Below are positions 15,878 through 24,667 of a stretch of DNA of 64,000 bases, piece after piece (position 1 is the stretch's first letter; every line of letters starts with the position of its first letter). The notes beneath the pieces were generated by a model. That model had not been told where the DNA came from. It did no database searches and worked only from the letters and a program-made list of their open reading frames with translations. A program made the position numbers and the translations under genes. Source of the stretch: CBDAMZ01 sp965197375 (GTDB lineage Bacteria; Acidobacteriota; Vicinamibacteria; Vicinamibacterales; UBA8438); assembly GCA_965197375.1 (NCBI GenBank), contig CBDAMZ010000008.1, forward strand, positions 248,001-312,000. The letters run 5' to 3'.

Positions 15878-17722
15878 GTGACGAGCGAGAAGAAGCGTGT
15901 GACAGCCGGCGCGTGGCAGGAAGCCCGCGATCTCGTCTGGCGGTATCGCCATCGTCTCGTGCTTGGCCTGGTGATGATGCTGACGGGCCGGCTGGCGGGT
16001 CTCGTTTTGCCCGCTATGTCGCGCCACGTAATCGATGAGGTTATCCCCGACGGGCGTGGCGATCAGCTATGGCTGCTCGCCGGACTCGGACTTGGTGCCA
16101 CCGTTGTCCAAGCGGTGATGTCATTCGGGGTCTCGCAGGTGCTCGGAGTGGCTGCCCAGCGTGCCATCACCGAGATGCGCAAGCAGGTCATGGCGCACGT
16201 CACCCGGCTCCCGATCAGCTACTTCGATTCCACGCAGACCGGCATTCTCATCTCACGCGTCATGACCGACGCCGAAGGGATTCGTAACCTTGTTGGCACC
16301 GGGTTGGTGCAGCTCACGGGTGGTCTCGTGACGGGAACCCTCGCGCTGGGCGTACTCTTTTACCTGAAATGGCAGTTGACGAGCCTGACGCTCGTTATCC
16401 TCGTTCTCTTCGGCGTCTCGATGTCGGTGGCCTTTTCCCGTCTGCGGCCGTTGTTTCGCGAGCGAGGCAAGATCAACGCCGAGGTGACCGGACGTCTGGC
16501 AGAGACGCTCGGTGGGATTCGTGTCGTCAAGGCGTACGCAGTCGAGAAGCGTGAACAGCTGGTCTTCGCGAAGGGAGCGCACCGGTTATTCCGAAACGTC
16601 GCGAAGTCGGTCACCGGCGTGTCTGCAGTGTCCTCGGGGGCCACTCTGATTATGGGCGCCATCGGCGCGCTGATGATTGTGCTCGGCGGACGCGAGCTTA
16701 TGGCCGGTACCTGGACGACCGGTGCGCTGGTGCAATACATCATCTTTACCGGCCTAGTCATCATGCCGGTGGTACAGATTTCATCTGTCGGCACACAGAT
16801 TGCGGAGGCGTTCGCCGGCCTTGACCGGATCCGTTCGATTCGACAGATGGCGACCGAAGACGAAGAGGACGAGGCGCGGAAACCGCTCGGCGCCATCGCT
16901 GGCGAGATCCGCCTCGAGGGGGTCTGGTTCGAATATGAAGTGGCGGTGCCAGTGTTGCGAGGTGTCTCGCTTGTGGCCCCGCCCGGAACAACCACGGCGT
17001 TGGTAGGGTCGAGCGGATCCGGCAAGAGCACGCTGATCAGCCTGGTGATGGCCTTCAATCGCCCGAAGTTAGGTCGAGTGCTCGTCGACGGTTGCGACCT
17101 CACGACGATTCGGCTCAAGGACTACCGCGTGCATCTCGGCGTGGTGTTGCAAGAAAATTTCCTCTTCGATGGCACCATTGCTGACAATCTCAGTTTCGCC
17201 AAGCCGCATGCCCTAGCGAAGGAGATTCGCGAGGTGAGCCGGATCGCCCATTGCGACGAATTCATCGAAGAATTTCCGAATGGCTACGACACCATCGTCG
17301 GCGAACGTGGGGTGAGGCTGTCGGGGGGACAGCGTCAGCGGGTTGCCATCGCGCGCGCCATCCTCGCCGATCCGAAGCTGCTAATCCTCGACGAGGCAAC
17401 CTCGAGTCTTGACAGCGAGAGTGAGGGGTTAATCCAAGACGGCTTGCGCGCCCTGCGCCGCGGGCGAACGACGTTCGTCATCGCCCACCGCCTCTCCACC
17501 ATCCGGAGCGCGGATCAGATCCTGGTCCTTGAGGGTGGGGAGATCATTGAACGAGGGACCCACGACGCGCTGCTGGCCGCCGGCGGGCGTTACAAGCAAC
17601 TCTACGACAAGCAATATCGCTTCGAGCGCGATCGCTTCATCAATCCGGGTGAGGACTTTACCCCAGAGCCACTGAGGGTGGAGTTACCCACCGCCAGACC
17701 GCGGGGCACGGAGGCGCTCTAA
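15878..17722 (+). CDS. ABC exporter, MsbA/multidrug type
   Basis: 614 residues with a GTG start. A six-helix membrane domain is followed by an ATPase domain with Walker A GSSGSGKST (about residue 376), signature LSGGQRQR (about 481), Walker B LLILDEATSSLD and H-loop IAHRLST. It probably works as a homodimer in the inner membrane. The substrate cannot be told from sequence; lipid, drug or peptide are all possible. It stands alone, 208 bp after dinB on the other strand. Confidence 0.9.
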   Translation: MTSEKKRVTAGAWQEARDLVWRYRHRLVLGLVMMLTGRLAGLVLPAMSRHVIDEVIPDGRGDQLWLLAGLGLGATVVQAVMSFGVSQVLGVAAQRAITEMRKQVMAHVTRLPISYFDSTQTGILISRVMTDAEGIRNLVGTGLVQLTGGLVTGTLALGVLFYLKWQLTSLTLVILVLFGVSMSVAFSRLRPLFRERGKINAEVTGRLAETLGGIRVVKAYAVEKREQLVFAKGAHRLFRNVAKSVTGVSAVSSGATLIMGAIGALMIVLGGRELMAGTWTTGALVQYIIFTGLVIMPVVQISSVGTQIAEAFAGLDRIRSIRQMATEDEEDEARKPLGAIAGEIRLEGVWFEYEVAVPVLRGVSLVAPPGTTTALVGSSGSGKSTLISLVMAFNRPKLGRVLVDGCDLTTIRLKDYRVHLGVVLQENFLFDGTIADNLSFAKPHALAKEIREVSRIAHCDEFIEEFPNGYDTIVGERGVRLSGGQRQRVAIARAILADPKLLILDEATSSLDSESEGLIQDGLRALRRGRTTFVIAHRLSTIRSADQILVLEGGEIIERGTHDALLAAGGRYKQLYDKQYRFERDRFINPGEDFTPEPLRVELPTARPRGTEAL

Positions 17723-17775
17723 AGCGGGTGTGAGCCTGTGGGCGGTTCAAACGTTGCTCGTTAAGGACGGAGTCG

Positions 17776-17832
17776 CAGGCTGCATACGATAGAATCCTTA
17801 GCAGCCTGGAGGTGCCCGCCCCGTAAGGCGGG
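17776..17832 (+). promoter_or_regulatory. Two hairpins between the ABC exporter and the cupredoxin-like gene
   Basis: A perfect 8-bp stem (17776-17783 with 17801-17808, loop of 17) is followed at once by a 6-bp GC stem (CCCGCC 17815-17820 with GGCGGG 17827-17832). The second could end the exporter transcript, but no T-run follows. The whole could also be a structured leader of the gene at 17945. It matches no riboswitch class that I know. Confidence 0.35.
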
Positions 17833-17944
17833 AAGGGGGAGAACGCCGGGCGACTTTGGCCGATGAGTACCACCGCGGGGCGTGGTGCATCGGCGGCCGA
17901 ATACGGTCGTGGTTGTGAGCTGGACCACTTAGGCGAGAGGGCAC

Positions 17945-18658
17945 ATGCGCATACTTGTCAAGGAAACAAGGTTAAAGCGGAGTGCGGCGGGTGTCGTCGT
18001 TGCAACGATGGTGTTCATGGGGTTCGACGCGCTGGCGGCAGGCGTGCAGGCAACGGGGACGATTCGGGGGATTGTCACGGTTGACGCGGTCCCCAAGAAG
18101 AGAATGCTCAAGGTGACGACTGATCAGGCCGTCTGTGGGACCGAAGTCGAAGATCAGGCGACTCTCGTTGCCTCGATGGGCGGAGTGGCCAATGCCGTCG
18201 TTCTCGTACGCGGTGTGCCGTGGGGTGACAACGTGCCGGAGCCGGTCATTCAAAATGCCGGATGTTACTTTGTGCCCCGGGTTCAGGCCGCGAAGACACG
18301 TAGCCAGGTTGAGGTTCGGAGTGAGGATCAAACGCTGCACACGACCCATGCCTACGACGACCGGCAGCGCAGCCTCTTCAATATTGCCATTCCCGTGCCG
18401 GGTCTCAGCATCAAGCGGCCGCTCCGGCGTCCGGGTGTGGTCCGGGTCGAGTGCGACTCGCACAGCTGGATGCGCGGCTGGATCTATGTGACCGACGATA
18501 CGGCGACGGTGACCAGGACCGATGGGCGGTTCGAGCTGACTGGTATCCCGGTTGGCACCCACGAGCTCGCCATCTGGCACGAGCGCTACGAGGGCTCGCC
18601 GCAACAGGTCACCGTTATGGCTGGGGGGACGGTCGACGCTAGCTTCACGGTGAAGTGA
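17945..18658 (+). CDS. Secreted cupredoxin-like protein with C-terminal carboxypeptidase-regulatory-like domain
   Basis: 237 residues with an N-terminal membrane segment ending in ALAAG, likely a signal peptide. The N-terminal part has a CG pair (Cys64) and QNAGC (Cys107). A possible type-1 copper site is formed by His132/His135, Cys170, His173 and Met176 (CDSHSWM). The last 50 residues (TDGRFELTGIPVGTHELAIWHERYEG) look like a carboxypeptidase-regulatory/CnaB beta domain. Similar proteins are often annotated as methylamine utilisation or plastocyanin-like proteins, but their role is not established. It may carry electrons in the periplasm. It is a single gene behind a structured leader. Confidence 0.75.
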   Translation: MRILVKETRLKRSAAGVVVATMVFMGFDALAAGVQATGTIRGIVTVDAVPKKRMLKVTTDQAVCGTEVEDQATLVASMGGVANAVVLVRGVPWGDNVPEPVIQNAGCYFVPRVQAAKTRSQVEVRSEDQTLHTTHAYDDRQRSLFNIAIPVPGLSIKRPLRRPGVVRVECDSHSWMRGWIYVTDDTATVTRTDGRFELTGIPVGTHELAIWHERYEGSPQQVTVMAGGTVDASFTVK

Positions 18659-19681
18659 TCATCCGGCTCGTTCCGGCTGCCAGCGGAGACCGATATTAAG
18701 AATCCGCTGGAGCAACTCCTCATAGTCCATGCCGGTGTACTTGGCCGATTCCGCGAAGTCCTCGCCAAAGGCCAGTTGTGGGTTGGCGTTTGCCTCCAGG
18801 ACGTAGAAGTTGTCGTTTACGTCGAGACGAAAGTCCATCCGAGCGTAGCCACTCATCTCCAAGGCGCGGTACACTCGCTTCGACGCTTTCTGAATTTCCT
18901 CGGCGAGCCCATTTGATAGAGTTTTTGCCTGGCTCGTCCTGATGCCGTGTTTCTTCTGATACTTGGCGCTCCACTTCACCCGGTCGGTGGCGATTCGGTG
19001 GATGCCTTCAGGCATCTTACCGAAATGAATTTCCCAAATAGGAAACACTTGAAGACGTTCGTGTCCCAGGATGCCGACATACAGCTCACGCCCCTCGATG
19101 AAATGCTCAGCGATGGCATCGGTCCCGACCGACTCGTGTACAAACTGTACCCGCTCACGAAGTTTGGTATCGTTGTCGACAACTGAGGCCTGCGCGATAC
19201 CAATCGACGCTTCCTGGGTTGCCGACTTCACGATGATCGGGAACTCGAGACGGCGAGGGCGCTTGATGGCGAGTCCCCGTCGAAAGACAGCAAACTCCGG
19301 TACCGGAATCCGGTGATAAGCCATTAGCTTCTTCGACAACGCTTTATCGTGGGAAAGCAACATCCCGCGCGGATTACAGCCGGTATAGGGAAGCCGGAGT
19401 AGCTCAAGGTAGCTCACGACGTTCATATCGAAAACGCCAACCTCGTGAAACGCTTCCATCAGATTGAACGCGATGTGTGGTTTGAACTCGTCGACTGTCT
19501 GTCGGATGACGTGAAGGTCGTCCTTGACGCCGAGCATCTGCACGTTGTGCCCCATTTCCACGAGTGTGCTGGCAACGTCGTATTCGGTCTTCCACTCCAC
19601 CGTGGCGAGGTTGTGCCCCGATGTGTCCTCGGGCGGGACCATGTAGTCATGCATTAACGCCAGCACGCGCAATTTCTTCAT
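18659..19681 (-). CDS. ATP-grasp ligase, D-Ala-D-Ala-ligase-like
   Basis: 340 residues. The order is that of D-alanine-D-alanine ligases: an N-terminal Rossmann-like half (LRVLALMHDYMVPPE), a middle with the ATP-binding PIIVKSATQEASIGIAQAS, and a C-terminal metal site (ARMDFRLDVNDNFYVLEANANPQ). It is not Ddl itself: the N-terminal half and substrate residues differ. It forms an ATGA overlap with the upstream zinc-peptidase gene. ATP-grasp enzymes of this group are often found next to this peptidase and are thought to make peptide-like or amide bonds. The product is unknown. Confidence 0.82.
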   Translation of the reverse strand: MKKLRVLALMHDYMVPPEDTSGHNLATVEWKTEYDVASTLVEMGHNVQMLGVKDDLHVIRQTVDEFKPHIAFNLMEAFHEVGVFDMNVVSYLELLRLPYTGCNPRGMLLSHDKALSKKLMAYHRIPVPEFAVFRRGLAIKRPRRLEFPIIVKSATQEASIGIAQASVVDNDTKLRERVQFVHESVGTDAIAEHFIEGRELYVGILGHERLQVFPIWEIHFGKMPEGIHRIATDRVKWSAKYQKKHGIRTSQAKTLSNGLAEEIQKASKRVYRALEMSGYARMDFRLDVNDNFYVLEANANPQLAFGEDFAESAKYTGMDYEELLQRILNIGLRWQPERAG

Positions 19682-20747
19682 AGCGCCAGCCGGTGTCCGC
19701 CACCATGTAGGTAGTTCATCGTCTGCACGGTCAACAGGACCGTGAATTCGAGTTTAGTCCGCTCTTCCGTCGTCGTCAGGCGCAGGTCAAGTGTGTGACA
19801 CCGCTCGATGATGTCCTCGAGTACCTGGTCAATCGTGTATTGATATGCTGACGTCCAGCTGGCTACGTGGCGGCGCACGTCGCGTCGGACGTGACTGAGG
19901 AATCTCGCGGCCGGTGGGTTCGCCGCGTACTCCGCCGCGTCTGAAAAGAGACGCCGGAAATCTCGGTCATAGAAGTTGGGATAGTCTAGGCCGTAGCGTT
20001 TACGTTTCAGCCGGTAGTGTTGCCGGAGCGTGCGTCGCATGCGCGAGATGGGCCCGACGACGCGCTCGGTCGTCTCCACCGGGTCCTTGCCAGCTATCTC
20101 ACGCATGAGATTGTCAAGGTAGTCGAGCTTCTTAAGGGCCGGCCAATCCGCGTAGCGTTTCCGCCACATCGAGGGGGGGGAGGGGGTAACCAGACGGTAA
20201 ATGTTTCGGCGAAGTCTTCGTCTGGATGGCTCTGTGCGTACCAGAGGTCGAGGTGTAGCACGAAGCTCTTGCTGTAGGGACGCGGTGAGTAGGTGTCTGG
20301 GTACGGCGTCGAGGATTTGCCAAATAGCTTCTGCCGCCGACGCCGGCGCTGCAGCTTGTAGGCATGGTCGATGGCATGGCCGACCTCGTGGCGTAGGATA
20401 CGCATGCACCACGCCTTGGTGCCGCCTTCGACTTCGAGCATCTGGTTCAGTTCGAGCCGAGCCAGGGGGGGATGGGCGAGATAGAACGGAACAGCCACGC
20501 CGGACGCTCCGTCCGGCGTGAACCAGTCGTCAGACAGCCAAGAATGAGGGCGAAAGAGAATACCGCGCGCCTCGAGCTCCCGATGTATTTCGACGATGCG
20601 TCGTTCGATCGGCGTACCGTTGATGGTAACGCCGAGGGCGCAGATCCGCACGTCGAGCAGGTTCTGGTCAGTCCAACGGGCCCAGACCGGTTGCTTGCGG
20701 TGGCAGCTGGTCTCTTTGTGGGTCGGCGTCACAGCGGTTTCGGGCAT
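19678..20747 (-). pseudogene. Putative zinc metallopeptidase, split by one frameshift
   Basis: Two overlapping frames together make one protein of about 356 residues. The upstream part carries the zinc motif HEVGHAIDH and ends with YAQSHPDEDFAETFTVWL. The downstream part continues with MWRKRYADWPALKKLDYLDNLM, which reads as the natural sequel. The break is at a run of C on the coding strand (8 G at 20173-20180 and 5 G at 20182-20186). One more base would restore the frame. This may be a sequencing slip in a homopolymer, true phase variation or a dead gene. The family resembles the putative zinc-binding metallopeptidases often seen next to ATP-grasp ligases. I chose the ATG at 20747 over the TTG at 20759. 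It overlaps the ATP-grasp start by 4 bp. Confidence 0.75.
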
Positions 20748-20758
20748 GGTGCGCGCCA

Positions 20759-20764
20759 ATTATA
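20759..20764 (-). promoter_or_regulatory. Consensus -10 box close to the metallopeptidase start
   Basis: TATAAT on the minus strand at 20764-20759 lies only 11 bases before the ATG at 20747. If used, the transcript would have almost no leader. A good -35 box is not visible. Confidence 0.35.
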
Positions 20765-20787
20765 GAGGTAGGAGATAATCAGGAGTC

Positions 20788-22467
20788 ATGGGACCGCAGT
20801 TCGTGTACACGATGAAGGGGCTCGGTAAGGTTTATCCGCCGGATCACACCGTCCTTGAGGATATCTGGCTGTCGTTTCTCCCCGGCGCCAAGATTGGTGT
20901 GCTGGGGCTGAACGGTGCTGGCAAGAGCACTCTGCTCCGCATCATGGCGGGCGAGATTACGGACGTTCGGGGCGAAGCATCTCCGGCGGATGGGATCCGC
21001 GTGGGCTACCTGCCGCAGGAGCCACAGCTCGATTCTACCAAGGACGTCTTGGGGAACGTTGAAGGGGGAGTGTCTGAGCTACGGGGGTTACTGAAGCGTT
21101 TCGACGAGATTACGGCGTCGCTTTCCGGCGGGATGTCCGCGCTCGACATGTACGACGTACTCGACGAGCAAGCCCAGCTACAGGATCGCATCGACGCGAC
21201 CGGCTCGTGGGATCTGGACGCGCGGCTCGAGATGGCGATGGATGCGCTCAGATTGCCGTCCGCCAAAGCCGACGTGACGTCGCTGTCTGGTGGTGAGCGT
21301 CGCCGGGTCGCGCTGTGCCGGCTGCTCTTGCAGTCACCCGAATTGCTGTTGCTCGACGAGCCCACCAACCATCTGGATGCCGAGTCGATTGCTTGGCTCG
21401 AACGGTTTCTGGCCGACTATCCCGGTACGGTGGTCGCCGTTACCCACGACCGGTACTTTCTTGACAACGTGGCTGGCTGGATACTCGAGCTCGATCGAGG
21501 AGCGGGTATCCCCTGGGAGGGGAACTACTCATCTTGGTTGGAACAGAAGCAGCGGCGGCTCAACATCGAGGCGAAGCACGAGGCGAAGCGCCAGCGCACG
21601 TTACAGCGCGAGCTGGAATGGATCCGGATGTCGCCCCGCGCGCGGCAAGCCAAAGGGAAGGCGCGGCTTAACGCGTACGAGCGGCTGCTTAACGAAGACC
21701 TGGCACAAAAGATTGCATCGGTTGAGATCTACATTCCGCCGGGCCCGAGACTTGGTGACGTAGTCGTCGAAGCGCGTAACCTGTCCAAGAGCTACGGGGA
21801 TCGGCTGTTGATCAACAACCTCTCGTTCACGTTACCGCCGGCCGGGATCGTGGGTGTCATCGGTCCCAATGGGACCGGCAAGACGACCCTGCTCAAGCTG
21901 ATCGCCGGCGAGGAGCAATTTGATGCGGGCACGCTGCGGCTTGGCGAGACCGTGCGGCTCGGCTATGTCGAGCAGAGCCGTGACGCACTGGATCCAGCAA
22001 AGACCGTCTGGGAGGAGATCTCCGCCGGACAGGACGAGCTAACGCTCGGTAAGCGGACCATGGCTTCTCGCGCGTACGTGTCCTGGTTCAACTTTAGGGG
22101 ACGAAACCAGCAGCGGAAGATTAGCAGCCTCTCCGGCGGCGAGCGTAATAGGGTGCACCTGGCGAAGCTGCTCCGAGGCGGGGCCAATCTCCTACTGCTC
22201 GACGAGCCAGCAAACGATCTCGATGTCGATACGCTACGCGCCCTTGAAGATGCCTTGTTTGATTTCGCTGGCTGTGCGGTCGTTGTCAGCCACGACCGCT
22301 GGTTTCTCGATCGCATCGCAACACACCTCATTGCCTTCGAGGGTGACAGCCGGGTCGTCTGGTTCACCGGTAACTACGCGGACTACGAGACGGACCGTCG
22401 CCGTCGGCTAGGTTCGGCCGCCGATCGCCCCCATCGCGTCAAGTTCAGGAAGCTAACCAGGCGCTAG
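20788..22467 (+). CDS. ettA: Energy-dependent translational throttle protein (ABC-F)
   Basis: 559 residues, the size of EttA. Two ATPase domains are joined in one chain without membrane segments. The first has GLNGAGKSTLL and LSGGERRRVAL, the second GPNGTGKTTLL and LSGGERNRVHL. A charged linker lies between them (about 255-310). Each Walker B carries LLLLDEP. The protein binds the ribosomal E site and couples early elongation to the ATP/ADP ratio. AGGAG precedes the ATG. It is divergent from the metallopeptidase gene with only 40 bp between starts. Confidence 0.94.
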   Translation: MGPQFVYTMKGLGKVYPPDHTVLEDIWLSFLPGAKIGVLGLNGAGKSTLLRIMAGEITDVRGEASPADGIRVGYLPQEPQLDSTKDVLGNVEGGVSELRGLLKRFDEITASLSGGMSALDMYDVLDEQAQLQDRIDATGSWDLDARLEMAMDALRLPSAKADVTSLSGGERRRVALCRLLLQSPELLLLDEPTNHLDAESIAWLERFLADYPGTVVAVTHDRYFLDNVAGWILELDRGAGIPWEGNYSSWLEQKQRRLNIEAKHEAKRQRTLQRELEWIRMSPRARQAKGKARLNAYERLLNEDLAQKIASVEIYIPPGPRLGDVVVEARNLSKSYGDRLLINNLSFTLPPAGIVGVIGPNGTGKTTLLKLIAGEEQFDAGTLRLGETVRLGYVEQSRDALDPAKTVWEEISAGQDELTLGKRTMASRAYVSWFNFRGRNQQRKISSLSGGERNRVHLAKLLRGGANLLLLDEPANDLDVDTLRALEDALFDFAGCAVVVSHDRWFLDRIATHLIAFEGDSRVVWFTGNYADYETDRRRRLGSAADRPHRVKFRKLTRR

Positions 22468-22684
22468 TATCTCAGGTCTGGGATGTGGTGAAAAATTTTC
22501 CAGTGTGCGGCGTCAGGCCGGCAAGATGCGGAGAGCGCGCATGCCGGAAATATGCAGCTTATTGATAGAAACCCACCGCGATCTCTTGCGGGACACCCTG
22601 CTCAGATCATCCGGCCGCCGCCGACCGGCTATCACCGAGCGTCTAGCGCTGCCCGTCCCTGGCACGATGGTTCGTGGGGCGCGT

Positions 22685-24655
22685 TCAGCTCGTCCGCGTC
22701 ACATGTAGAGCGATCGCTACGCCGAACAGTGCGAAGCCGACGATGTCGGTGAGGGTCGTCGCGTAAAACAGCAACAACCCGCCGGTGACAGCAAGTACAC
22801 GCTCGACGATGGTAGTCGCTCGCCTTAGCCACCCGCCGAGCCCCATGGCTAGTGCGCTTACCCCGACGGCCGCTGTGCCGGTCGTCCGTACCACGTCGGC
22901 GAATGGGGCTTGAAGTAGCACGCCGAGGCCTTCTGGGCTCAGCGTGAAAGTGAATGGCACGAGGAAGGCGGGGAGTGTGTACTTCCAGGTAAGCATCATC
23001 GTCTTGAACGGGTTCGCCCCGGTAATGGCGGCCGCCGCAAAGGGTGAGAGCGCCGTGGGTGGACTGACCTCGGAGAGCACGGCGTAATAAAAAATGAACA
23101 TGTGGGCCGCCGCGCCAGGTACACCGACGAGTGTGAGCGCCGGTGCAATCATGACCGCGGCGATGATGTATGACGCCGTCACCGGTACGGCCAGCCCCAA
23201 CATCCAAACCGCGATGGCGGCGTACACGACGGTCAGGAAGACGCTGCCACCCGCGAGCGCAACAATGATACCCGCGATCTTGAGACCGAGTCCTGTTAGC
23301 GTCACAACCCCAACGATAATGCCGGCGGTGGCCGTCGTCGCGGCGACCGCAAGCACACTCTTGCCGCCTGATTCGATCGCTGCGATGAGCCGCTTCGGCT
23401 TGAGCGCTGTCTCCGATCGAATAAAACTTAACGCGACGGCGAGCAACGTCGCGATGAAGACCGCTCGGAACGGGGTGACCCCGCTCACTAGTAGGACGAC
23501 GATGGCGAGGAGGGGGAGAAACTGGTATCCGGAGTGTCTGGTGAGCGCGCCAACAGACGGCACATCAACAGCAACTGCCTTTGTGCCTAACCGTCGCGCG
23601 TCCGCTTCGATCATCAGGATGACCGACAGATAGTAGAGCACGGCGGGGATGATGGCCATCGCGATCACTTGCAAATAAGTGATCTGTAGGAACTCGGCGA
23701 TCAAAAACGCGGCCGCGCCCATCGTCGGCGGAGCTAATAGCGCACCGATGCCGCTGGCTGACAGGATGCCGCCCCCGGTCTCTGGAGAGAACCCAGCCCG
23801 CCGGAGGAGGGGCCACGCAATCGCTCCAAGCGTCACGGTCGTCGCGACGCCGCTGCCTGACACCGTACCAAGCAGAAAGCCTGACACCGCGACAGTTCGC
23901 CCAGGACCCGCGCCGCTCCCCGATCGGCCGAAGGCGGCCAGTGCCCAGTTAATGAAAAACACGCCGGCACCCGAATGTGTCAACACGGCTCCGAAAATAG
24001 TGAATAGCACGATGAACGTCGCAGCCACATTGAGGGGAACACCGAAGATTCCCTCAAGCGTCATGTACAGCGTTCCGACCAGGCGAGTGACGTCATAGCC
24101 GCGGTGGGCAAACAGGTCAAGACCGACGAGTTCCAGCAACGGCCCGTAGTAGCCGTACAGGAGGAACACGACCGCCGTGATCGGGAGAATTGGTCCAACC
24201 GTACGACGCGTTGCCTCAAGCACCAGTAGGATTGTGACCGTGCCCAACGTCAGGTCCAGCGGGCTCGGTGTCGCGGCGCGATACACAAACTGGTCGAAGT
24301 CGACAATCGGCCAGGCCAGCGCGAGCAGGGCAATGATGGCAAACGCCCAATCCAGCATTGTCACTTTGAGACGCCAGCGCGGGTACGCCGGGTAGATGAG
24401 AAACGTCAGCACTAGCACGACAAGCAAAAAGCTGACCCGATAAATTTGTGGTTGGACGATGCCGACGACCCAATACAGCGCGTATAGGGACAGACCGGCC
24501 GCCAGCATGGTAGCCAGACGCGCTGTTGTCCCGGTGAGCGTGCGTGTGGGGACTTCCGACTTCAAGTCCTGGAACGTGTCGAGCGGTGTCTGAGGTGTAG
24601 TCTGCAGGGGTCGATTCTCGTTCGGAGGCGGCGGCCGACTGTGGCGAGGGCTCAT
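22685..24655 (-). CDS. TRAP transporter fused membrane protein (small plus large subunits)
   Basis: 656 residues with about 16-18 hydrophobic helices. The C-terminal two thirds are the DctM-type large subunit (GAVLTHSGAGVFFINWALAA, FLLGTVSGSGVATTVTLGA). The N-terminal part carries the DctQ-like helices fused in front, the form found with TAXI binding proteins. It takes up an organic anion in symport with sodium or protons. It follows the TAXI binding-protein gene by 12 bp. Confidence 0.92.
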   Translation of the reverse strand: MSPRHSRPPPPNENRPLQTTPQTPLDTFQDLKSEVPTRTLTGTTARLATMLAAGLSLYALYWVVGIVQPQIYRVSFLLVVLVLTFLIYPAYPRWRLKVTMLDWAFAIIALLALAWPIVDFDQFVYRAATPSPLDLTLGTVTILLVLEATRRTVGPILPITAVVFLLYGYYGPLLELVGLDLFAHRGYDVTRLVGTLYMTLEGIFGVPLNVAATFIVLFTIFGAVLTHSGAGVFFINWALAAFGRSGSGAGPGRTVAVSGFLLGTVSGSGVATTVTLGAIAWPLLRRAGFSPETGGGILSASGIGALLAPPTMGAAAFLIAEFLQITYLQVIAMAIIPAVLYYLSVILMIEADARRLGTKAVAVDVPSVGALTRHSGYQFLPLLAIVVLLVSGVTPFRAVFIATLLAVALSFIRSETALKPKRLIAAIESGGKSVLAVAATTATAGIIVGVVTLTGLGLKIAGIIVALAGGSVFLTVVYAAIAVWMLGLAVPVTASYIIAAVMIAPALTLVGVPGAAAHMFIFYYAVLSEVSPPTALSPFAAAAITGANPFKTMMLTWKYTLPAFLVPFTFTLSPEGLGVLLQAPFADVVRTTGTAAVGVSALAMGLGGWLRRATTIVERVLAVTGGLLLFYATTLTDIVGFALFGVAIALHVTRTS

Positions 24656-24667
24656 TCTACATGTGCT

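Noticed and set aside
17723..17944. Cobalamin or other known riboswitch before the cupredoxin-like gene
   Set aside because: The conserved core boxes of the classes I know are absent. Only generic hairpins are seen.
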